Shown here: positions 34,634 to 44,052 of the stretch, one piece after another
How positions within the stretch are numbered: the stretch's first letter is position 1
How the letters are laid out: every line of letters starts with the position of its first letter
Notes under the pieces: model-generated
What the model saw: only the letters and a program-made list of their open reading frames with translations
Told to the model about the DNA's origin: nothing
Database searches by the model: none
From: Inonotus obliquus
Taxonomy: Eukaryota > Basidiomycota > Agaricomycetes > Hymenochaetales > Hymenochaetaceae
Reading direction: 5' to 3'
Length of the DNA: 64,000 nt
NCBI GenBank assembly: GCA_032164295.1
Contig: JAJHTX010000011.1
Span: 1,736,001-1,800,000 of the forward strand
Position numbers and translations under genes: made by a program

Positions 34634-36091
34634 TTACAGATCTATATAAGCCCCATCTTCAAACCGCGACCTCAGCAGATGCCACGTTTCAGCGATCCCT
34701 TCGTGAACATTGCAGTCCGAGATATACAGACCCTCCAGGGTCGAGATTCGCCATACCAAACCAGAAGGAACCAGAAATTGAAAGAAATGTTGAGCGTTAT
34801 GAACAGCGCACCTGACGAGACCGAGGGTCTTGAGGTTCTGCAATGAGAACCGAACAGCTTGCGTAAGCGGGTGTCGTGCCTCTATGAAGTCGTTCACGAG
34901 GCGTTCTTCAATAGAGCAATCTTCCAACCAGAGACGTTCAAGGGAGGTACATCGTCCAAGACATCCAAGCAAATCTACATCAGAGCACCGAAGTTTGTAT
35001 AGATCCAGAGTACGGAGAGGTGGCGTGGAGTGAGTTATGAACTGAAGAAGCGGATCCCAGTGAGTTCCAGCAATAAGCGTTGCAGGCATCGGTCCGTCCA
35101 GTTCCAGGTTCTGCAAGTTGGGTGCAGTTAGGGCATTCAAGACGGGTGTAGGGTCAGCGTCGTTGAGCCAGCTTAATGCAAACTTCTTCAGGTGCGGCAA
35201 CGTGCACATGTCTCCTCCGTTTCCCACATATCCTAGACAAAATGAGAGATGTCGAAGATTCCGGTACACTTTAAGAATATCCAGGGCTTCCTCTATTGTC
35301 AGACATATAGACGAATCTTCGTTCCGGAGATCCAGATGGACGAGGTAGGGAGAGAAAGTTCTGTGTCCATCCATGCCTAGCAAAACGCACGGCTTTGTTG
35401 CAACTCGAAGCCGCATGGTGTTAGGAGCGAAGTGCTCGGGAGTGTCATCCTCGTCATTGGTCCAATAGTATACCTCTGAGACGTAGGGAAATGGAATCGA
35501 CACGGAAGGCTGAACGGCAACCATTAGTGATAGTTCGTTAGACCCTGACGGTAACTTCCCCGCAGATGCAAGATCGGCGAGCTCCAATACAGTTGGAAGA
35601 ATATCATCGGGCTTCTTGAACGCTGCGAACTGGGTGAAATCAATGTCAACCACCAGAGGACGAGACTTGGAGTTGGCAATCCAAAGCAGCATGAGTTCTG
35701 TCGCGGACTCGCAATGGTGCCTCGGTGCTCCAAGATTCGTGTACGTCCACAATCTTGGAGTGGAAAGCGCGACCTTCCTCCAACGTTGGCAAACATGACT
35801 GAGAGACAGGACAGACATTGGTGGCGCACAGAACCTATCGTTGAACGTCGGGCAGCACCAATTAAAGATCTCGCTCAGGACTTCGTTTGGTAATTTGGAG
35901 ATGAGTTCTCCGAGTCTCTGTCGCGATCCCTCGGTCGGTGCATCATCGTTGCATGCAGAGATTGTAGAGTCAGCGTCCTCCGTGTCTTTGATGTCTCCAT
36001 CGTTGTTGCCCTTGCCGTCCAAATTGGTGCGCATGCACAGAGAGAGGTCCGAATTGAGAGTACCGAGTATACTCAAATCTATACTACACAT
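34634..36091 (-). CDS. F-box protein, paralog A of divergent pair
   Basis: One long exon. After an acidic, low-complexity N-terminus (GNNDGDIKDTEDADSTISA) comes the F-box: LGELISKLPNEVLSEIFNWC, CPTFNDRFCAPPMSVLSLSH, VCQRWRKVALSTPRLWTYTN. The rest is leucine-rich (LPHLKKFALSWLNDADPTPV, LTAPNLQNLELDGPMP, LRTLDLYKLRCSDVDLLGCL). The start is the ATG at 36091; the in-frame ATG at 36034 is also possible. A closely related gene (36734-38173) lies head to head, sharing CCPT(F/Y)xDxFxxPPxSxLxLS. Presumed substrate-recruiting SCF subunit; target unknown. Confidence 0.8.
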   Translation of the reverse strand: MCSIDLSILGTLNSDLSLCMRTNLDGKGNNDGDIKDTEDADSTISACNDDAPTEGSRQRLGELISKLPNEVLSEIFNWCCPTFNDRFCAPPMSVLSLSHVCQRWRKVALSTPRLWTYTNLGAPRHHCESATELMLLWIANSKSRPLVVDIDFTQFAAFKKPDDILPTVLELADLASAGKLPSGSNELSLMVAVQPSVSIPFPYVSEVYYWTNDEDDTPEHFAPNTMRLRVATKPCVLLGMDGHRTFSPYLVHLDLRNEDSSICLTIEEALDILKVYRNLRHLSFCLGYVGNGGDMCTLPHLKKFALSWLNDADPTPVLNALTAPNLQNLELDGPMPATLIAGTHWDPLLQFITHSTPPLRTLDLYKLRCSDVDLLGCLGRCTSLERLWLEDCSIEERLVNDFIEARHPLTQAVRFSLQNLKTLGLVRCAVHNAQHFFQFLVPSGLVWRISTLEGLYISDCNVHEGIAETWHLLRSRFEDGAYIDL

Positions 36092-36733
36092 TAGCAAGAG
36101 GCCTGTGTATGATGCGACTATCTAACCTTAGTAGATTGACAGTAAGTTGCGTAAGGAACGTCGGGTAAATGAACGTGGGAAGCGTTACGAGTGTCGAAGA
36201 TGAGGAAACAGTATTATTCATTTTGCGAGTGCGTGTCTGTAAATTCAAAATGCAAATGGGAGGTCACCCCCCAAAGGTGTGGAGCAAACCCGTTTGGTCA
36301 GCAATAGTCACGTGCATCATCGTCGCCTCTGCCGCTCTGCGTCTCCCTTCATCATCCCAAGCAAGGTGGCAAGTGTACTGGGTCATGCTCAGTCACTCAC
36401 CGTCGCGCGTACTCTTATCTTATATGCATGGTCTCGGTCCAAAGAGACTGCGATTCGTACAAGGATATTATGTGTAACTTTGCTGCCTGCACTGAAAGGC
36501 TGCAAAGGGCGAATGGGCCCTCGCTAATGCGTCTCTTCTCGGCAAGCGGTCAATTATTACAACACTCTCTCTACCAATAGCTACGTATCTTTCTATTTCT
36601 CCCTTGACTCAGCTTACACTCGTTTCAAACCTCCACTCGTTTCATCTTTCCACTCGTTTGGTGCGTGTTCAATAACTAGCCCGAACACTCGATTGAACAA
36701 AAACAGAAATCCGCAACATTCTCCCAGATCCGT
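36092..36733. promoter_or_regulatory. Shared bidirectional promoter of the F-box pair
   Basis: About 640 bp between the two divergent ATGs. Pyrimidine-rich near 36560-36680 with CACTCGTTT repeats (CACTCGTTTC, CACTCGTTTG, at about 36617-36660). No canonical TATA box was seen on the plus side. Confidence 0.4.
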
Positions 36734-38173
36734 ATGGATCGTGGTGTCTCGAATGAATTATCTCTGTGTAGTCCCAAATACTATGCTGAACCGGAAGATG
36801 ATGCCGTAGAGGTTTCAAAAAGGATCTCTGATGATAATGGGTTGACACCCGAAAGGGAGGTCAATCTTATTAAGGACTTGCCCGCGGATATTCTACGCGA
36901 AATATTCATCTGGTGCTGTCCGACATACAAGGACCAATTTCGTGGACCGCCTCTCTCTGCTTTAAGGCTCAGCCAAATTTCCCATGCATGGCGCCACGCA
37001 GCTTTCATATCGCCTACCCTGTGGACTTACCTTAATCTTGCGATTTCGTATACGAGCCGAGGCGGAGTAAAAAGAGCTTGCGATCAGCTCGAGTTCTGGA
37101 TTGAAAGAGTTCAGAATTGCCCTCTTCTTGTGGAAGCCGGATTTATCGAACCTTCTAGCGGATCGCGAGCTGGCAACGTCCTCCCGTGCGTGAACAGACT
37201 CATTCGTGCGACACTGAATTGCAAGAACTCGATATCGGAGGGTGAAATGGACTTGAAGGCTGCTCTTGATGCAACATCTGTTACTCAAGGTCTCCCCGCA
37301 AGATACCCACTCGTGTCAGAACAGTACACTTGGGCAAAGTTGGGCATGCGGCCAGATTGTCCTGACTCCGGCTCTGTGTGTATCCACGTCAACAGATACT
37401 CTGAGATGCTCTTCGGACTCGACGGTCACTCTACTCTTGGAAAACACGTATTACACCTCGACCTTCGGGACCCGGATGAGCTCATCTATCTCTCGGTCGA
37501 GGAATGCCAGGTCGTGCTCGCGAACTTCCCGGAAATTGAGTTCTGTGCCTTTCGTATTGGGTCATCAGCGGATGAAGCCCCGGAGCAGATAATGCTGAGG
37601 CATTTGCGGACGCTTTCACTTTCCTGGGGCGACTACGTAGACATTGCTGTTCTCCTGAACTCAATTACGGTACCATCGCTGGGTGAACTGGAGCTACGGG
37701 GTCCAGTCTTCCCTCCTATGGATTTTCCCTGGATCAACCCCCTGCCTGAATTGTTGCGCAGGTCTAGACCGCAGCTTTGGGCCATCACCCTGGCTAACAT
37801 GGATTGTAACGTCGTGGACCTTATTCAATGTCTTTCGATGCTTGAGGACCTTAGACATTTGTCCTTGGAACATTGTCAGCTTGATGAACTGTTTATGAAC
37901 TCGCTTCAGCTTGGAGAAGGCCTCGTCTACGACCGTGCACGGCGTACAATCTTACGACTCGAATATCTCGGCTTGATCTGTTGCAACATCTTTGGTCTCA
38001 ACGAATTCCTGCGTTCAAGCTTAGAGATTCAGATTTGGGAGGAAGCACATCTGGAGAGGTTGTATATAATTGATTCTGGTCGAATTTCGGAGGATGTAAT
38101 AGAGGGTATGAGGCAGCTAGCTCTCGATGAATTCGAGGCGGACCCGGCGCTGTTGGATGATATGTTACCCTGA
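36734..38173 (+). CDS. F-box protein, paralog B of divergent pair
   Basis: MDRGVSNELSLCSPK opens a single-exon gene of 479 codons. The F-box reads LIKDLPADILREIFIWC, CPTYKDQFRGPPLSALRLSQ, ISHAWRHAAFISPTLWTYLN. LRR-like segments follow (LRTLSLSWGDYVDIAVLLN, SLGELELRGPVFPP, LEDLRHLSLEHCQLDELFM, LEYLGLICCNIFGLNEFL). It aligns along its whole length with paralog A, including DGHxTxxxxxxHLDLR and WGDYVDIAVLLNSITVP versus WLNDADPTPVLNALTAP. The pair therefore arose by inverted duplication. Probable SCF adaptor. Confidence 0.82.
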   Translation: MDRGVSNELSLCSPKYYAEPEDDAVEVSKRISDDNGLTPEREVNLIKDLPADILREIFIWCCPTYKDQFRGPPLSALRLSQISHAWRHAAFISPTLWTYLNLAISYTSRGGVKRACDQLEFWIERVQNCPLLVEAGFIEPSSGSRAGNVLPCVNRLIRATLNCKNSISEGEMDLKAALDATSVTQGLPARYPLVSEQYTWAKLGMRPDCPDSGSVCIHVNRYSEMLFGLDGHSTLGKHVLHLDLRDPDELIYLSVEECQVVLANFPEIEFCAFRIGSSADEAPEQIMLRHLRTLSLSWGDYVDIAVLLNSITVPSLGELELRGPVFPPMDFPWINPLPELLRRSRPQLWAITLANMDCNVVDLIQCLSMLEDLRHLSLEHCQLDELFMNSLQLGEGLVYDRARRTILRLEYLGLICCNIFGLNEFLRSSLEIQIWEEAHLERLYIIDSGRISEDVIEGMRQLALDEFEADPALLDDMLP

Positions 38174-38436
38174 GACTATGTGACAGGTTAATGTTAACCA
38201 GTCGTGGTGGTCGCTTGTTTTGTTGTAATTCCTGATTGGGGAAATGTACGACAAGTCAATGAAACTCGCAATCTAAGTTGCAAAGTGCCTTTCCTTCATG
38301 ATTAAGTCAGCATCCACGAGGGCTTTATATGAGCCTGCAAAGATATCAGTGCAATAAATTGGGTCCCCGCCTAACCAGCATACATCCTGTACCTGCCTTC
38401 TCCTAGCCTTGTCTTCACGGTGTCTTCCAGACTATA

Positions 38437-38765
38437 ATGTCGACACAGAAGGGGGTCTCGGATCACGAACAACCCAGAGTGAGAGGGAAGAGCTGGACAC
38501 AGAGATTTAGACGTGAAACGCGGTATGATGATGCTGAAGGTGATGCAGGAACTACCAAGGTACAGACTCTGCTAGCGAGAGGGCTGAGCGTAGTTGAGAG
38601 ACGAGAGATGGGTAAAAGGAGCTCCGGTCTCAGTTCTGGAAAAACGAGGTATGGAATGGTTGGATGGACAATGCTTTGATGGGCTAACTTATGGGTATTA
38701 GACGACCATACCCACAAGGGGACCAGGAAGCTCTAGCAAGCACGAAAGAAAAGCGCGACAAATGA
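38437..38765 (+). CDS. Small basic hypothetical protein
   Basis: MSTQKGVSDHEQPRVRGK, SWTQRFRRETRYDDAEGD and VQTLLARGLSVVERREMGKR, with an intron (GTATGG...TATTAG, 38650-38700) joining SGKTR in frame to RPYPQGDQEALASTKEKRDK-stop. Basic and hydrophilic, about 90 residues, no signal peptide. Good splice agreement; function unknown. Confidence 0.5.
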
Positions 38766-39042
38766 TGTGACGCTTACTTCTAATTCGTGCCCGGCTCGAC
38801 AGAGTATGTTTTTTGTCTTGGGATTGTACTAGGATAGAGTGAATCCGAGTGAATCCTATATTTCGTTATATATTGATAATAATATGTACCAGTCGTCGTC
38901 CCATAAATAAGCAATCGCATAATCAGGTCACATGGTCTCCTAATGTGTGTCACCGACTTATTGTTGATTTGTTGTCGCTATTAATCCATTCGACTTCACC
39001 AATTTCATTCGACTTCGACCAACATCATAATTGGGACCAGTC

Positions 39043-40202
39043 ATGCACGGCAAGTTGTTCTGAATACAATCTTTCCGCATCATAGAGCTGATGAACAGGT
39101 CCCTTAGGACTCGTAGCTTATGCTGACGATTCTGCGAGTGACACAGAAGAAACAGTTCCATTACACTCGATGCCCGTGCTACCAAAGGACGACAATGTGA
39201 GGCTGTTATTTGTTTGCAACTTCTTCGTCTATTTCCCTCGTTTCTCGGCTTCTTTTTCGCCTTTATGATAGGGACATATGCTAAAGCTTAGTCCGCGTGA
39301 CATCTCAGAATGTGCGTCCTTAAATTTCTTCGTCTCCCAGGAATTTCTGATTCTGTCCCCTAGATGACGAACGGGACCTGCTACGAACTAAAGGACAATC
39401 TGACGCCGCAACAAGCAAAGCTGCGCACAACTCCCTAAATGCAGCCGATCAACGTACCTCCACGACCGCAGAAAGCGTGAACACCCCTCGTACGTTGCCT
39501 ATTGCGGGCCCATCGCGTGCAACTTCACCCTCTCCAAGTTACACGTCATCCGAGAGGCATGTCAACGAGCTTTCGCTTATACGGAGCCTACTCCATCCCC
39601 CTCCGGTCACAGGCTTGGATGACTGGGACATTCCACCCGCTCCAGACGAAGAAGAATGTGAACCCGTTCTTGTTAGCAAACTTTCACAGTTCCACGAGCT
39701 AAAACGCGACCCAATCAACCCACGGCACTTCAATGACTCGCTCATGTCGAATCGCTCGTTCCGGAATCCGCATTTGTACGCACAGCTGGTGGACTTTGTT
39801 GATGTTGATGAGCGTACGACGAACTTCCCGCCGGATATTTGGGATCCTACTGATGTAAAGGAAGAGTGGTACGCTGAACGAATAGGCACGTGTATTCTGT
39901 CTTGTTCACTTCTCATTGAGAACCGCTGACATTGTCTTGTGTTTGCACAGCTGAGGAGCAAAAACGACATGAGGAAAGGCAAGCTGCAAAGCAAGCTACC
40001 GGGAAACGTTCTCAGATCGATTTTACGTCCTCATCTTCCCGGTCAACACATGATCTTGTGGGACACAGCATCGGCAGTGCTGCGAACAAATATGACACTG
40101 GAAGGTACAACTCTGGTCATTCAAGCAAGAGGGGTCGCTTTGCACCGTACTCATCAGGTTCGAATGCCATGGGAAGGGGCAGGCCTGGTACCCGTTGGGC
40201 GT
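39043..40202 (+). CDS. HCNGP/SAP30-binding-protein-like nuclear protein
   Basis: The core is diagnostic: [56 protein letters not shown], then an intron and [30 protein letters not shown]. Human SAP30BP (HCNGP) shares this block and acts in transcriptional repression and splicing. The N-terminus [16 protein letters not shown] also matches the family's xGLVAYxxDS opening. It can be reached from ATG at 39043 only through an intron with a GC donor (GCAAGT at 39050, acceptor at 39107). The join between that exon and the main exon starting [12 protein letters not shown] (about 39366) is not resolved; a donor inside DDSA (GTGACA) would keep frame. Confidence 0.8.
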
Positions 40203-41032
40203 AATGGTTATATAAGGAATTGTCCGCTTTGTGCTTTCGGTCGTGAATACAACTCATCTCTATTGCCGAAGGGTGGCGGAGTTGTCGATCGGATAATCTT
40301 CGATATATTTCATTGTTTGTAAGGTTGATCCCCGCAGTATTACGTACAGATCATTACCAGCCTCAGAAAGGAAAGGAGTGACATGTTCCAAGGCCACTTT
40401 GCATTGCAAGGTAAGGTATTTTTGACTATGCCTTCGCCTCGTTTTAAGACAAGGAATAGAGCGTGCAAGACCAGCGTTGATCGCTCCTCGTCGATCCATG
40501 TCGTTTCCTGGTGACTATTGTCCATGCTGATGTAAAAACAGAACCAAAATCACCGATTTAGGCGCCGTGTCCTTTTATACAGAGCTGGTCTGGCATGACT
40601 CATCAACAGCCAATGATAGGATTTTAACAAACAAGTTCACCGTAAGGGAGTAGCTTGAATTATAAGGATGCAACTGAAGTAAGTACAGTGGGCAGTATAG
40701 CAATGCTGATCGGGCAGCGCAGCCTCTTTTGAGTAAATTTACGTGCTAGGCTATTGTGGCGCGAAAGCAGGCGTGAAACCAAGAAGACTCGGACAATGCA
40801 AGAGATATGCAAGCGGGGCGGAACAAGTTGCGGCAGGTTCGGTTTCTGTATTGGGAGGGCCTCTTCAATTCTTTTGGCGGCGCTCACAGGTCGGTGATCG
40901 CGGCGTCGAGAGGCCCATGCGTGTCGTGATCCTGGAAGAAAATGCCGTGGTCTTGGCCCTTGCGTAGGAGCGCCATTACAAGGACTGACGACACTTACAG
41001 GCAGGTTTTTCTCTCCTTGGCGCAAAGTTCGT
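40203..41032. other. Intergenic region
   Basis: Frames on the minus strand (40660-41052) are shadows beyond the end of the next gene. No supported gene. Confidence 0.4.
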
Positions 41033-41564
41033 TCAGACATCTTCCATTTCAACGTCTTCGTCGGGTATTTGTACCTGACATTAGATGGTATGACAGCGTC
41101 AAATCACTTGCAGACGAATGTGACGAGCTTTGAGGTCAATGTCAATGCACCCTTACCTCGTGAATCATGCCGGGGTCGCGTTGACCATCGAGCTGTGAGT
41201 AAACCTGACATTAGTGCGCGATTTACCGTGTTTCCAGTGTTGTAAAACCGACTAAATGACCCTCTATAACATCCAGCCATCTGTAATGCTCCTGCCGAAC
41301 GATTTCCACCCTCCTTCTCCTCTCATTCATCTCATCCTCTATGTGGTCTCGAATTTGGACTAGGTACGCGTAGTGGCGGCTGAACGCCTCGGGGGATGTG
41401 TACCAACGCTGCCGGAGCAGCTCTATCTGTGTGATAGCGGTTTTTATCGTGTGCTGAAGATTTTGAAGCTCGAAGAAAAGGAGAGCCATGATGGATGGTA
41501 GTGTCGGTCCTCCAGAAAAAAGTCGAACATCATAATCAAAAAAGGACGGCTTGAGAAATAGCAT
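41033..41564 (-). CDS. Small coiled-coil protein with acidic tail, hypothetical
   Basis: MLFLKPSFFDYDVRLFSGG...SIMALLFFELQNLQHTIK is followed by a helical, charge-dense stretch (YLVQIRDHIEDEMNERRRRV, VRQEHYRWLDVIEGHL). Two short introns then give LDGQRDPGMIHE and VQIPDEDVEMEDV-stop. Frames agree at both junctions (donors GTCGGT and GTAAGG). The ATG at 41489 (MALLFFEL) is an alternative start. No family recognised. Confidence 0.5.
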
Positions 41565-42461
41565 CGCCGAACTTTTACCTTATTAGTCAATGGCAAGAAC
41601 AATAGAATCCAGGCGTCCTTTTTTTTCTTTTCTTGATGTGTTAGCAGGGGTATCCTCATCTCGTCGTGGAGTCAGTCCAGAAAGAATATATGCAACCTAT
41701 CGAACAACGCGATCCTAGTGCCAATAGTAATCAAAGTCTGAGAGTCATGTCTTTATTCCAGACCAGAGCTTATTTTATTTGGGAAGGGGGGGAGGTTTGT
41801 TGGGTTTGGGTATAAATATGACCATGGGAATAGTAGCAAAGCAAATGAAACTCCAGACTCCCAAGGGTAATGTTGCCGTGGGTAAATCTGACGTAATATC
41901 TGTATTACGCGAGCACCACCGGAAAGAGGCAGGCAGACCGCAGACCAATTAACGTGCCCTCTTTGTGACCCCAGACTTTATCGACAGTACTTTTCAATAT
42001 GCAACTAAAACCCATAGCAAAGAACAGCATGCGGAACAAGGGTGAGTGGCTTGGGCTGCAGCTTGACGAAGGCGCGCAGTGTCCTTTGGAAGGTCAGCGA
42101 CGAGGATGGTCCGAGGGTTCCGATTATATACCAAACTCTCGGTGTTCTAGGGGGTTACTACTTTCAGGGAATATTAATGGTTTTTCTGCGTGCGACTCTT
42201 GCCTCTAGATCACCAGAATCAGCACCAATTCACGCAAGTCTCGCGAAAGACTTTTACTCGCCCGTTCACGGTCCGCTGCAGGTGCACGAGACCCAATAGG
42301 ATGTGCTTCCTCCATGGCTGTGTTTCTCGATTCCTTTCAGGTTTAAGCCCACCTTTTACTGGCGAAGACCACCGTGCTGCCACGTCCGAATGCATCACGA
42401 GTAGAGGGTCATAGTATTCCACAGGCCCGGAATGATGCTCTACGTCACATTCACGTCCTGA
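41565..42461. other. Intergenic region
   Basis: G-run at 41785-41795; no supported gene. Confidence 0.4.
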
Positions 42462-42467
42462 TATAAG
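42462..42467 (+). promoter_or_regulatory. TATA-like box of CE12 gene
   Basis: TATAAG, 49 bp before the ATG at 42511. Confidence 0.4.
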
Positions 42468-42510
42468 ACGAACTTATACGAGTCGAGTCTCCAAAATAAA
42501 TACGTTCCAC

Positions 42511-43517
42511 ATGCGCGCGATCTCCCTATCCTCCACATTCGCCATCATCATTTCTGTGCTTTGCACTGAAGTACTAGCCTCTGTCATTCAGTCCGACGTG
42601 AGGCACCCGACTCTGTTTATAGCTGGTGACTCAACGGCTGCGAAAGACGATGGCTCACCAGAACTCTTGGGATGGGGAGAAAAAATCGGCCAGTATATCA
42701 GCATCCCAGTAGTGAACGACGCCATTTCAGGCTCGACGACACGCACGTATACGGAGCGAGGTTATTGTAAAGTTCTAACTTTACTTTATTACTTCGCTCC
42801 GTGATGTTTATAATTCTATCCTTAGTTGCGGAGCTTATCGACTCTGTCAGGCCTCGTGACCTGGTCATCATCGAGTTTGGGCATAATGACAATAGATCCC
42901 TGATCGATAACCCTACTACGGGAGACTGTCCCGGGTCAGATTTGGCCACTACGTGTAATGTGTAAGTTGGATTCCATATCCTGAACTGCATCGACACTGA
43001 TAAAATTCTCCTGCAGAAACGGGACAATTGTTTATACATATAAGAAGTATGCTGTGTCACCAAAGTTTTGTGTTATTGCTTAGCATACTTTTAGATATAT
43101 GCAGGACGCGATAACTTCTCTCAAAGAGAAACGTGCTCAGGTCATCATTTCGTCGCAGACGCCTGACAACCCGTACGCCATTACTACAAACCCGGTATTC
43201 GTTCAATACGCCCAGGACCTTGCGCGCACCAATCAACTGAGTTACATCGATCACTTCTATCTACTTCTGAGAGAATATGAGGTATTGGGAGAAAATGCGA
43301 CGAATACCCTCTTCCCTTTGGGGCAATATGTTCATACGAGTCCTGAAGGTAAGAGCTTCATCGAATCTGCGTGGTTCATATCTACTAAATGCATACTGCA
43401 TACAAAGGCGCGGATATTGCTGCCCAGGCCATCATCCGAGGAGTATTATGTGATGGACGAAATCCACTCTTGCCTTTTATCACTTATACGTCTGTGGTTC
43501 CAAGTGAGTTTCATTGA
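42511..43517 (+). CDS. Rhamnogalacturonan acetylesterase (CE12, SGNH hydrolase), secreted
   Basis: Removes acetyl groups from the rhamnogalacturonan backbone of pectin. The signal peptide MRAISLSSTFAIIISVLCTE..LAS precedes HPTLFIAGDSTAAK (block I nucleophile Ser in GDST), then LGWGEKIGQYI and VVNDAISGSTTRTYTERG. After an intron come LIDSVRPRDLVIIEFGHNDN (block III GHND), VYTYKKYMQDAITSL, QVIISSQTPDN and LGQYVHTSPEGADIAAQAII (catalytic His in VHTSP). The end is FITYTSVVPSEFH-stop. Five exons with short introns; all catalytic motifs are intact. Confidence 0.88.
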
Positions 43518-44052
43518 TCTCTGACTTAAGTCGGCTTGACCATTCATCTCTGGATGTCTGCTCAGCTACTTGCCTATAAAAGAGTGAATGCAGGTTATTC
43601 TCGGGATGACTTTATTTGCCTGCATTCCAATGTCATACTGTTGTCAGACACGCCAATACTTTGGTAGCTGAAAAAGGTGCGGGGAAGAGCAGTGTTCGAG
43701 CCATTGACTTAATCATCATCAATAAAGGTAAGATATGTTTAAGGCCTTGACAGACAAGAGACTGGAATTCAGCGACAACTAATGAACAAAAATGATACGA
43801 AGTAGCAATACCACCTCAAATAACGCATCAAGACTTTTCAAGCAAATCCATCAATGAAACAATAAAATGATTTATCAGTCGAGGGGAAGAAGAGGATCGG
43901 AGTAAACGGCTTAGAGCAGTCGGAAGGGGAAAAAGCAGATACACAGCCATTCGGAAACACAAAATAGACGGTCATTAAAGAGTCTTGTCCGTTAGACAAG
44001 GTTTCAGCAATTTTTTATAAGACAGCATAGTCAAACAGATAACCAAAATCAT
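43518..44052. other. Intergenic region between convergent genes
   Basis: No supported gene; 3' flanks of the CE12 gene and TUP1. Confidence 0.4.

Noticed and set aside
36617..36660. CACTCGTTT repeats considered as a CRISPR-like or satellite array
   Set aside because: Only two or three short, unevenly spaced copies; ordinary promoter low complexity in a eukaryote.
40660..41052. 130-codon minus-strand frame rich in Arg
   Set aside because: It begins inside and beyond the terminal exon (VQIPDEDVEMEDV-stop) of the gene at 41033-41564 in another frame; treated as chance.
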